A DNA stretch of 56,415 bases, taken from Flavobacteriales bacterium. Lineage in GTDB: Bacteria > Bacteroidota > Bacteroidia > Flavobacteriales > CAJXXR01. Of this stretch, positions 8,917-16,885 are shown piece by piece. How positions within the stretch are numbered: position 1 is the first letter of the stretch; the number at the start of each line of letters is the position of its first letter. The notes under the pieces are model-generated. The model was not told the origin of the DNA. It saw only the letters and a list, made by a program, of their open reading frames with translations, and made no database searches. The translations under genes and the position numbers were made by a program. The stretch is from NCBI GenBank assembly GCA_025210805.1, contig JAOAQX010000007.1, positions 244,695-301,109 on the forward strand, read 5' to 3'.

Positions 8917-10167
8917 TTATTTTTTTGGTAAATACACCAGCATAGATGATCGTCTATTTAAGTGTTGATAGGGTTTTCCTTGCACTTTCTCTTTTTGGGT
9001 GTTTAGGGTAATTCTATTTTCATGAATCCCAAATTTATTGACGAGTAATTCTTTTACTGCTTGGGCTCTTTTTACTCTAAGCTTTGTATTGTAAGATTCT
9101 GGTCCATATACATCTGTAACACCTGTGATATCTATATGGTATTTTGGATTCTTTTTTAAGATTTGGCTTACTTCAAAAACATTTTTTTGATACAAACGTG
9201 TGATATAATATTTATCAAAGGCAAAAAATACATTTCTAAAATACTTTACCTGACCATTCTCAAATTTTTCTACAAATTTATTAAACTGGTCTTCAAGGTT
9301 GTCCATGCGGTCTGCTAAAGCATCTGTTTTGTTATGAAGTCCATCGATATCATCTTCAAGTTTTTTTACTTTTTCATCCACATAATCCTGAAGCTCATTT
9401 TTTAGTTTATCATTATCTAGAGTGATATACTTTCTTGAGAGCACAGGTGTTTTATGAAGAGAAAGATATTTACTTGAGCCCAGAGTATAGGCAATTCCTA
9501 AAGCTGTTTTTAAGTATTGATCTTGTCCATCGGCATAATTAAACTTGTCGCCATCAAAACCGTTATCCCATACGACATTATAAGTTGATGAAAATTCAAT
9601 TCTAATTTTTTCAGAAAAATGATATCGAGCACCTACTCCTAAGTCTATTTGTGAGGCTACGGCTTTTCTCGCCATATTCTTTGCACCTGAGAAGAAAAAC
9701 TGCTGTGCATCATAGCTGATGATTCCAATTCCTGCTGTAGCGAATATATTCACATAAGGATCGGCTTTTTTTGTAGTCATATTTGTAAAACTAAAAACAG
9801 CTCCTGCATGATATCTCTTGATTGAGCTTTCATAATAAGCACGGTCATTTACTCCTGATGAACTTCCTAAGTGGAAAGAACCTTGAACACCGATTATTGG
9901 GCTCAACTGCGCTTCAACATAAACTCCTGTTCCTATATCAAATCTAGATTTCTCGTGCGAAAAACTGAAAGCTAAATCTAGCGGGTCTCTATCGTTTCCA
10001 ATAAGCCCTTTTGGAAGATCGGCAAAGTGCGCTACCTCTAGCCCTACGGTAAGCCAATTATAACGTTCTTTTACTTGAAACGTGTTCTCATTTGAGTGAG
10101 GATTTTGTGCCAAGACAAAAGAAGAGGTCAATAGAGCAAATAAAAGACTAAAATATTTTTGTATCAT
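8917..10167 (-). CDS. OmpA-family outer-membrane protein with N-terminal beta-barrel
   Basis: A 416-aa protein with a signal peptide (MIQKYFSLLFALLTSSFVLAQ). Residues 30-240 alternate hydrophobic and polar in the manner of a beta-barrel, with repeated Gly/aromatic strands. A coiled-coil-like segment follows at 255-300 (DEKVKKLEDDIDGLHNKTD). The C-terminal OmpA-like domain binds peptidoglycan: FAFDKYYITRLY, then ITGVTDVYGPESYNTKLRVK with the NxxLxxxRA-type helix, ending RRSSMLVYLPKK. It is 10 nt downstream of the giant HYR-repeat T9SS gene, so the two are almost certainly one operon; the barrel may serve as an outer-membrane partner or anchor for that protein, which is inference. Confidence 0.85.
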   Translation of the reverse strand: MIQKYFSLLFALLTSSFVLAQNPHSNENTFQVKERYNWLTVGLEVAHFADLPKGLIGNDRDPLDLAFSFSHEKSRFDIGTGVYVEAQLSPIIGVQGSFHLGSSSGVNDRAYYESSIKRYHAGAVFSFTNMTTKKADPYVNIFATAGIGIISYDAQQFFFSGAKNMARKAVASQIDLGVGARYHFSEKIRIEFSSTYNVVWDNGFDGDKFNYADGQDQYLKTALGIAYTLGSSKYLSLHKTPVLSRKYITLDNDKLKNELQDYVDEKVKKLEDDIDGLHNKTDALADRMDNLEDQFNKFVEKFENGQVKYFRNVFFAFDKYYITRLYQKNVFEVSQILKKNPKYHIDITGVTDVYGPESYNTKLRVKRAQAVKELLVNKFGIHENRITLNTQKEKVQGKPYQHLNRRSSMLVYLPKK

Positions 10168-10177
10168 AGTTTAAAAC

Positions 10178-13100
10178 TTATTGAATAATAATTTTTAATG
10201 ATTTCTTTTGTGTTTCTGTTTCAATAATCATATAATAAAGCCCTGGTTTCACATTGCTAGTTGACATTTTCATTTGATAATGATCACTAGAGAGTACCTC
10301 AAAAGGCATCATAAGTTTACCAAGTACATCATAAATATGAATTTTCATTTGATTCATCGGGTTAAATGAAAATAATTCGATGAATTCTAAATCCCTGTTT
10401 TGATGAACTACAAATTGTTCTTTCTTGAGTTCTGGAATATCTAATGATGGATGTTTTCCACCTCCAATATTATAGATGTCTGAGAGTTTTGAGCAACCCG
10501 CTTCATTGCTTACAATTACTTCATAATTTCCTCCATCAAATATTTCGAGTTGAACACCTGTGGCTCCATTTATTTTAACGGCATTTCTATACCACTGGTA
10601 TTTGTCATAAGCATTATGTACCTGAAGTTTGTAAGCATCAACTTGTTCTATTTTTGGCTGTTCAGGTTCAGGTCTTACTTCTATCCAAAAGGAGTCTTTT
10701 TCGGTGCAGCCAAAATTGTTTTCATATACCCAATGGATTAAATGATTACCTATTCCGGATAAAGAAGGGTCAAAGCTTCCGTTTGCTATTCCATTTCCTT
10801 TAAAGCTGGTATTGAGGTGATTATTGGTTAATGAAATTAAAGATTCATCCCCACAAGGAATCAATATATTATCGATATTGGGAGGAGTGGTTTCCACAAT
10901 TTCAATTTCAAAGCTAACAATAGACTCATTGTCATTGACATCTATTGCTTTATAAACCAAAGTATGAATACCAGGAGCAAAACTAGATCCACTAGGCTGT
11001 CCGGCTATTTGAGTTATTACTTTGATTTGGCAATTATCTGTCGCTTCTGGCACAGGATAATTAATAACGGTATCACATTCTCCAAATACTAAATTACTTG
11101 GTACATGTGTAAATGTAGGTTTAATACTGTCCACCACAGATATTGTGAAAGAATAGTAAGCTTTATTATTAAAAGTATCTTCTGCGGTTACTAAAACAGG
11201 ATGATTTCCTACTCCTAAATGTGTTCCAGAAGGAATGGAATAGGAAATAGAAACAGGACTATTGTCTACAACTACAACAGAGTCATAGCTAACAATTGTT
11301 TCACAATCATTTTGAGACAAAAAGAAACTTAAAGAATCTGCTGGTGTAAAAGTGAATTGAGGTACCACAAGGTCTTTCACGATAATTTCCGAAACAAAGG
11401 TCACGGTGTTTCCATTGGTATCTGTTGCCTCAATAGACACAAAGCTAGATCCAACAGGAAAAGTATCTCCCGAGTTATGAGATAAGGTATAGTTCACATC
11501 GGGGGTACAATTATCAGTTATTTGAATCTGAGTATTATCCCAAGTAACCACATTATTTGTATCCTGAGTATAGTTTACAATTCCTTGAACTAAAACAGGA
11601 GCAATAGTATCTACCACTACTACTTTAAAAGAATCGACCACCGAGTTTAATTGTGCATCAGCAATTGTGTAAATCACCATCGTTTCTCCCACTGGAAAAA
11701 AGGTTCCGCTACCTTGGCTATAGCTAATCGTTGTAGATCCAGAGTTATCAGAAACTACTGGACTCGGAAAAAGAATATTTCTCCCACAGCTATTGGGTAG
11801 AGAGTAGTCTAGTAGATCATCTATACCACTATGAATGAGTGGTGCAGTAGTATCGGCAATTGTTATTTGATGATTGTTAATAATCACAGTATTGTTGCTG
11901 TTATCCGAAATGGTAATATCTATATATTGGTTACCCAAATCATTTATATTGAATACCGAATCTGAGAAAGAAAAATCCAAATGATCGGAACAGTTATCAG
12001 ACGATCCATTATCGATCATTTCTTTTTTGAGAATCAATATCCCATTGGTATCAAGGAATAATGAGGTATTTTGTAAAGTAACAATAGGTTTTATGGTATC
12101 CAAAACAGTAATTTCTATCGGTGCAGTAACGATATTGCCATCATTGTCTTTAATTTTAAAAATTACCGAGTTGATTCCTTGGTTTGCACAATTGAATGAA
12201 GAATCGGATAAGGCAAATGTCAAAGTACCTGAGCAAGCATCACTAGAGCCATTATCAGCTAAAATAGGATCAACTAAAACATTTCCTGTTTGATCCAAAT
12301 AGGCCGTAATGTTTTGAGAAGAAATAGTAGGGTAATTATTATCAACCACTGTTACTTGAGATAGTGCCGAAGCCGAATTTCCACTGGCATCAGTACCTGT
12401 TAAATACACATTTTGTGTTCCAATATCCGTACAATCAAATAAGGTATCAGAGATGTTTAATGTGAGGTTACAGTTATCAGTACTCCCATTATCAATTAAG
12501 TTTGGTGTTAACGCTGCTGTACCATTTACTCCTAGATTTAGAATGATATTTTTAGCATGGACCACTGGGTTTACAATGTCTTTTATTACTAATTTTACTT
12601 CTTCGCTACGGCTATTGTTGTAGTTATCCGTAGCAGTGAGAATCAAGATATTTGTATCAAGATTAGTACAATTAAAACTCGTTTTTGATAAACTAAGGGT
12701 GTATATCAAACTATTGTCAGAGCAGGCATCGTCAAATAAATCAGGAACAATATTTACATTTCCAGAAGCATCCAAGGTGGCTGTTTTTATAGAGCTAACA
12801 ATCGTTGGAGGTGTCGTATCTCTAATGAAAATTGTGGTGTTTAAATTGGCAGATTCTCCTTTACTATTGGTGATTCCAAAATTTACGATATTAGGTCCTA
12901 TGTCTGAAACACCAAAATTCGTTTGAGATAAGGTATAAGTAAAATTATTATCACAGTTGTCACTACTTCCTCCATTGAGATCCGCTGGGTCAATGCCAAC
13001 TTGACCACTATTATCGAGATAGAATGTATTTTGTCCAACTACAATATTTGGATTAATATTATCAACAACAGTTATTTGAGTAGAATCTATTGTACTATTT

Positions 13101-13591
13101 CCAGAGGCGTCCGTTAGTGTCACCAAAAGTGTTTTAGTTCCGATATCTGAACAATTCACAATACTAGGATTCAAAGAAACTGTATAATCACAGTTGTCAG
13201 ACGAACCATTATTGATATTTGCCCATGCCAGAATTCTATTTCCGTTCTGGTTAAGGTTTAGTGTAACATTGCTCTGTAAGCTAATTTGAGGAGCAATAGT
13301 GTCAAGGACTACTAAAGAAAAAGTAGTTTGAACTGTGTCATTGCTTAAAAATACATCAATATCAAGCTCATTTGTACCAACTGAGGCACAGTTTAGAGCA
13401 AGAACCTCTGTGATTGCCACAGATTGAACGAGATTGTTCTGGTTTTGATGTTTTGATAAAATTTTGGCGGTATCTAATAAAGATGTTTGCCCAAGATAAA
13501 AAGTATCCACAACAGAGAAACTCTGGGCATTTGTCTGAAATATAGATAGCAAGAATAGTCCGAATAGACTTTTCGTTAGTTTGCTTTTCAT
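10178..13591 (-). CDS. large HYR-repeat cell-surface protein with T9SS sorting domain
   Basis: A 1137-aa secreted protein. I start it at 13591 (MKSKLTKSLFGLFLLSIFQTN), a clean signal peptide; 17 upstream in-frame residues look untranslated. The body is about ten tandem Ig-like units of 70-80 residues. The first seven or so share an NGSSDNC-type core followed by TVVDxxxP, and the later ones match HYR domains (VVVDTIAPVL, DNCTP, GNTVTF). Each early unit carries a pair of Cys residues. The last 80 residues form a type A T9SS C-terminal domain (KIHIYDVLGKLM ... GLYYMIIETETQKKSLKIII), so the product is exported by T9SS and attached or released at the surface. Probable role is adhesion, judged from architecture. 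Operon with the OmpA-family gene. Confidence 0.85.
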   Translation of the reverse strand: MKSKLTKSLFGLFLLSIFQTNAQSFSVVDTFYLGQTSLLDTAKILSKHQNQNNLVQSVAITEVLALNCASVGTNELDIDVFLSNDTVQTTFSLVVLDTIAPQISLQSNVTLNLNQNGNRILAWANINNGSSDNCDYTVSLNPSIVNCSDIGTKTLLVTLTDASGNSTIDSTQITVVDNINPNIVVGQNTFYLDNSGQVGIDPADLNGGSSDNCDNNFTYTLSQTNFGVSDIGPNIVNFGITNSKGESANLNTTIFIRDTTPPTIVSSIKTATLDASGNVNIVPDLFDDACSDNSLIYTLSLSKTSFNCTNLDTNILILTATDNYNNSRSEEVKLVIKDIVNPVVHAKNIILNLGVNGTAALTPNLIDNGSTDNCNLTLNISDTLFDCTDIGTQNVYLTGTDASGNSASALSQVTVVDNNYPTISSQNITAYLDQTGNVLVDPILADNGSSDACSGTLTFALSDSSFNCANQGINSVIFKIKDNDGNIVTAPIEITVLDTIKPIVTLQNTSLFLDTNGILILKKEMIDNGSSDNCSDHLDFSFSDSVFNINDLGNQYIDITISDNSNNTVIINNHQITIADTTAPLIHSGIDDLLDYSLPNSCGRNILFPSPVVSDNSGSTTISYSQGSGTFFPVGETMVIYTIADAQLNSVVDSFKVVVVDTIAPVLVQGIVNYTQDTNNVVTWDNTQIQITDNCTPDVNYTLSHNSGDTFPVGSSFVSIEATDTNGNTVTFVSEIIVKDLVVPQFTFTPADSLSFFLSQNDCETIVSYDSVVVVDNSPVSISYSIPSGTHLGVGNHPVLVTAEDTFNNKAYYSFTISVVDSIKPTFTHVPSNLVFGECDTVINYPVPEATDNCQIKVITQIAGQPSGSSFAPGIHTLVYKAIDVNDNESIVSFEIEIVETTPPNIDNILIPCGDESLISLTNNHLNTSFKGNGIANGSFDPSLSGIGNHLIHWVYENNFGCTEKDSFWIEVRPEPEQPKIEQVDAYKLQVHNAYDKYQWYRNAVKINGATGVQLEIFDGGNYEVIVSNEAGCSKLSDIYNIGGGKHPSLDIPELKKEQFVVHQNRDLEFIELFSFNPMNQMKIHIYDVLGKLMMPFEVLSSDHYQMKMSTSNVKPGLYYMIIETETQKKSLKIIIQ

Positions 13592-13952
13592 TTTTACATG
13601 ATTTTGTTCGGCAAATGTAGATAATTGAATTTTAAATAACACCCTCTAAAGTCACAATTTTACTGAGTTCTACCTCTTTTATTACCTTTATCCTAGGTTA
13701 TGTTATTTTTGAATATGGAAGACAATTTCTACCGCCTTACTTGTTAATTTTTTTTTAACAAACCCAAACCCTCAGGAAATGAAACAAGTACGCTATTCGT
13801 AATTGTTTTATTTATTAGAATGATAAAGGTTATAAATTCAAATATAATACTTGAGTATGTAAATAACATTGTGTAAATGTAATAAAAAAAATGTAAATAA
13901 CTGACTATTAGTGATGATAAAAAAATATTAAAATTTATTTCAAAAAAGCTTG

Positions 13953-13981
13953 TTTGGTATAAATAAAATACTCTATATTTG
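13953..13981 (+). promoter_or_regulatory. Bacteroidota-type promoter for the tRNA pair
   Basis: TTTG (13953-13956) and a perfect -7 box TATATTTG (13974-13981) separated by 17 nt, ending 15 nt before tRNA-Gly. This fits the flavobacterial sigma-A consensus. The remaining AT-rich stretch, 13592-13952, shows no gene I can support. Confidence 0.75.
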
Positions 13982-13996
13982 CCATGCAAAAATGAC

Positions 13997-14069
13997 GCGG
14001 GAATAGCTCAATTGGTAGAGCGTCAGCCTTCCAAGCTGAGGGTTGCGGGTTCGAGTCCCGTTTCCCGCT
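13997..14069 (+). tRNA. tRNA-Gly (anticodon TCC)
   Basis: A 73-nt cloverleaf. The acceptor GCGGGAA pairs with TTCCCGC, discriminator T. The D arm is AGCTCAATTGGTAGAGC, the anticodon stem-loop TCAGC-CTTCCAA-GCTGA gives TCC, and the T arm is GCGGGTTCGAGTCCCGT. CCA is not encoded. Confidence 0.95.
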
Positions 14070-14075
14070 CGGATT

Positions 14076-14108
14076 AAAAAGCATCTTAAATTTAAGATGC
14101 TTTTTTTA
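14076..14108 (+). terminator. intrinsic terminator between the tRNA genes
   Basis: AAAAAGCATCTTAAA pairs with TTTAAGATGCTTTTT, a perfect stem with a T-run, directly after tRNA-Gly. It would attenuate or end transcription before tRNA-Thr. Confidence 0.75.
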
Positions 14109-14124
14109 GTCAAAAGACTTTTTT

Positions 14125-14196
<72 letters not shown>

Positions 14197-14209
14197 CTTT
14201 TTGTAGATT

Positions 14210-14253
14210 ATTAAAGACCTTCTTTTAATATATAAAGGAAGGTCTTTTTTTAT
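14210..14253 (+). terminator. intrinsic terminator after tRNA-Thr
   Basis: AAAGACCTTC pairs with GGAAGGTCTTT across an AT loop and is followed by a T-run. It closes the tRNA unit and separates it from the convergent GSCFA gene. Confidence 0.8.
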
Positions 14254-14282
14254 GCCTATCCGTTTTAAGACAAGAGCGTGTA

Positions 14283-15224
14283 CTATTTTCTAAGATTTTT
14301 TATCTGCTGCTCCAGTTGTTCCATTTTGGACAAGAATTTTTGATGCTCCTCAGTTTGTGAATTCCTTGTTTTGTGGGCTTTCATCTGTAGGTATTTATGA
14401 CTTATTTTGGACAAATCTTTACTTTTAGTTCCAAAGCTTTTCTCTTTAAAGTATTCCCAAATAATCTCTACAGCTTCCTCTGTTGGATGGATTTTATCTT
14501 TTTTGTAGAAACGATAATCTCGTAAACAATCCATCATTATTTCATAAGACGGAAAATAGAAAATATCATCAAAAGTAGATACCCAGTCTTGCACCCAATT
14601 AATTAATTGTGCCTTGCTTCTATTGTTTTCTATTAATCCTTCTTTTGTGTGTCTTATTGGACTTACAGTAAAAATGAGTTTTATTTTGGGATTTACTCTT
14701 TTTAGAGTTTGATAGAATTCAAAGAAGTATGCATGAACTTCATCAGACTTCAAAAACCTTTTATCAAATTGTCCATTGGGTTGTTTGTGGCAGTTTGCAC
14801 AAATCTTTTGATCAAGTGTTCTTACAATGGAAGTTCCTAATGTAATAATTAAATAATTGGTTTTTAGTAATCGTTTTTGAAGAGCTTCTTGGTGTTTTTT
14901 TATTTTAACAACAAGCTCTTCTTTAGATTCTCCAACGACTTTTGAATGCCACTGATGGTGAAACCAGAAGTCATAAAGCGTAGTAAACAAAGTATCATCG
15001 GTGGGTATTTGATGAAATGCGTCTAAGACTGTTTTAAAAACAGAAACAGGATTGAATAAAATCCCGATTTCATTTGACCAAGTATCAAATCTATGGTCGA
15101 TCAGTTTCTGTCCAATATGATCAGAAAAGCAAGAGCCTAGAAGGGTAATAGAGTCTTTGGGTTCAATTTTCCATTCAAAATTCACTTTGGGAAAAGGAAG
15201 AATTAATTCAGAAGGATTCCACAT
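14283..15224 (-). CDS. GSCFA domain protein (SGNH/GDSL-like hydrolase)
   Basis: A 313-aa cytoplasmic protein named by its motif ITLLGSCFSDHIG (residues 28-40), which contains the GSCF block and the presumed nucleophile Ser. A middle block, LIITLGTSIV, and a late block, DKIHPTEEAVEIIWEYF, supplying the Asp-x-x-His pair, complete an SGNH-like catalytic set. The last 45 residues are charged and helical. GSCFA proteins are common in Bacteroidota, usually with unknown substrates; some SGNH relatives act on acyl or acetyl esters of glycans. The start codon overlaps the outer edge of a subtype-B palindromic repeat, so the promoter must lie in or beyond the repeat. Confidence 0.8.
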   Translation of the reverse strand: MWNPSELILPFPKVNFEWKIEPKDSITLLGSCFSDHIGQKLIDHRFDTWSNEIGILFNPVSVFKTVLDAFHQIPTDDTLFTTLYDFWFHHQWHSKVVGESKEELVVKIKKHQEALQKRLLKTNYLIITLGTSIVRTLDQKICANCHKQPNGQFDKRFLKSDEVHAYFFEFYQTLKRVNPKIKLIFTVSPIRHTKEGLIENNRSKAQLINWVQDWVSTFDDIFYFPSYEIMMDCLRDYRFYKKDKIHPTEEAVEIIWEYFKEKSFGTKSKDLSKISHKYLQMKAHKTRNSQTEEHQKFLSKMEQLEQQIKNLRK

Positions 15225-15333
15225 ACTATTTACGGTGTAAATTTATTTTACAGGTATTATACAGATACATTGCTAAAAATCAATTATGAACGCAGAGGTA
15301 TAAGTGAGTAATTTTAGCAAGCAATCGGTATAA
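15224..15333. repeat. palindromic intergenic repeat, subtype B, copy 1
   Basis: It begins TACTATTTACGGTGTAAATT and ends AGCAATCGGTATAA. The interior holds an inner inverted pair, GATACATTGCTAAAA and TTTTAGCAAGCAATC, as in the copy at 25580. The left edge overlaps the GSCFA start codon. Confidence 0.65.
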
Positions 15334-15401
15334 AATCTATATTTAGATGATTTTTTTTTCAAAAATAAGATTAACTTTGTCGATAATAAAAAAATCAGAC
15401 T

Positions 15402-15554
15402 ATGTTTATCGGAGTTTTAGCATTTGTACTTGTTGCCTTAATGGCTTTTTGGATGTTGATGTTTCTTATCGGAATTGTTCCAATGTGGATTGGAGCTTAC
15501 TTCATTGATAAGAAAAATGAAGGTGAAGAAGACGAAGAGTTAGCCGTAGAATAA
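15402..15554 (+). CDS. small single-helix membrane protein
   Basis: A 50-aa ORF. About 35 hydrophobic residues (MFIGVLAFVLVALMAFWMLM and onward through GIVPMWIGAYF) form one long or two short transmembrane helices, followed by a strongly acidic tail (KKNEGEEDEELAVE). The strict hydrophobic-then-acidic composition and a clean stop make it a credible gene. I recognise no family. A T-run after AAGATGGTC near 15600 may end its transcript. It stands alone between GSCFA and dprA. Confidence 0.5.
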   Translation: MFIGVLAFVLVALMAFWMLMFLIGIVPMWIGAYFIDKKNEGEEDEELAVE

Positions 15555-15642
15555 ATTTCTCGGAACTTTTAAAATATTTGAGACTGTCTTATTATTCAAG
15601 ATGGTCTTTTCTTGTTTTTAAAATATTGATAAAATATATTCT

Positions 15643-15721
15643 TATACCATTTATGATGTAATTTACACACTCGTGTAAGCCATGAAAACCTATTGGCAAA
15701 TGAACACCGTAAGTAGTATTA
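15643..15721. repeat. palindromic intergenic repeat, short copy
   Basis: It begins TATACCATTTATGATGTAAT and ends GAACACCGTAAGTAGTATTA, with a 79-bp span and a small CACTCGTG centre. The last three bases are the dprA stop codon on the minus strand (15719-15721). Confidence 0.6.
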
Positions 15722-16822
15722 GATTCTTTTATACAAATTTCCTGGTAGGTTTTTGATCAAACCTTTAAGCTCCAACGTGAGTAATATTTGAATTACTTTT
15801 GAAATAGGCATTTTAAGTCTCAAAGAAATCAAATCTATTGATTCTGGTTGATGACTCATTCCATTGAGTACATTTTCCTCATCGGTATTAAGGTTAATAA
15901 ACAACTCCATTTGTTGTCCACTGTTTTGTTTTCCCGTGTCGTCTTTTTCCCAATTCATGATATACTCAAGATCCTCAATAGATTCTATAAGGTTTGCCTG
16001 ATTGCTTTTTATGAGTTTGTTGCATCCTGCAGAAGAATTTTGATGCAGGTTTCCGGGCAAAGCAAAAACATCTCTGTTATAATCATTGGCAAGTTTTGCC
16101 GTAATTAATGCCCCTCCAGATTTTTTGGCCTCTACAACTACTAAAGCATCACACATACCTGCAACGAGCCTATTTCTTCTCGGAAAATTTTCTCTACTTG
16201 GCTTTGTACCCGAAACAAATTCTGATAAAATAGCTCCATTCTCTATCATTTCTTGAGCGATTTTTCGGTGTTTTGCAGGATACATAGTATCGAGTCCATG
16301 ACCCAAAACTCCCACTGTGGGAATACCATGGTCTATGGCAGAATGGTGAGCACAGACATCTATTCCATAAGCCAATCCACTGACCAATAACACATCATGA
16401 TGAGCAAGGTTTTTTACAAATTCTTCGCACCAAGATTCCCCATAATCTGTACTGGCTCTAGTACCCACAATACTTACCACCTTTTTTGTGTTGAGATTAC
16501 AATTTCCTTTTTGATAAAGTAGAACAGGAGCGTCAGAACATTGTTTGAGTCTAAAAGGATAATGATCATTTTGAAAATAAACAGGATGAATCCCATTTTC
16601 TTCCATAAAACGCAATTCGAATTCAGCCGCAGAAAGCACATTTTGACTCACAATTTCTTTGGCTGTTTTTCTTCCAATATTTGGAATTTTTTCTAAAACA
16701 TTTGCTTTTTCATGAAACACGGCTTCTGCACCACCACAGTACGCTATGAGCTGTTTAGCAGTAACGCACCCAATAGTGGGTATCATCGTTATTCCAACTT
16801 GATATATGAGATCTTTATCCAA
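15719..16822 (-). CDS. dprA: DNA-processing protein DprA
   Basis: A 367-aa protein. The N-terminal helix-hairpin-helix part contains LEKIPNIGRKTAKEI. The Rossmann-fold core has VSIVGTRASTDYG (about 112-124), SGLAYGIDVCAHHSAI, GHGLDTMYPAKH, then PSRENFPRRNRLVAG and ALVVVEA. A winged-helix domain of the DprA type closes the protein (DLISLRLKMPISKVIQILL). DprA loads RecA onto incoming single-stranded DNA in natural transformation and is also kept by species not known to be competent. The stop codon lies in a palindromic repeat. It is divergent from the TonB receptor gene with a 63-nt gap. Confidence 0.93.
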   Translation of the reverse strand: MDKDLIYQVGITMIPTIGCVTAKQLIAYCGGAEAVFHEKANVLEKIPNIGRKTAKEIVSQNVLSAAEFELRFMEENGIHPVYFQNDHYPFRLKQCSDAPVLLYQKGNCNLNTKKVVSIVGTRASTDYGESWCEEFVKNLAHHDVLLVSGLAYGIDVCAHHSAIDHGIPTVGVLGHGLDTMYPAKHRKIAQEMIENGAILSEFVSGTKPSRENFPRRNRLVAGMCDALVVVEAKKSGGALITAKLANDYNRDVFALPGNLHQNSSAGCNKLIKSNQANLIESIEDLEYIMNWEKDDTGKQNSGQQMELFINLNTDEENVLNGMSHQPESIDLISLRLKMPISKVIQILLTLELKGLIKNLPGNLYKRI

Positions 16823-16885
16823 TAGAATGTTCTTAATGATTCAAAAATACCTTATTTTGTACAAAATTTCCAATACTCAATCATT

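Noticed and set aside
13744-13989. 81-codon minus-strand ORF upstream of the tRNA pair
   Set aside because: It is extremely AT-rich, low complexity, has no homology-like pattern, and its start overlaps the tRNA promoter and -7 box on the other strand.
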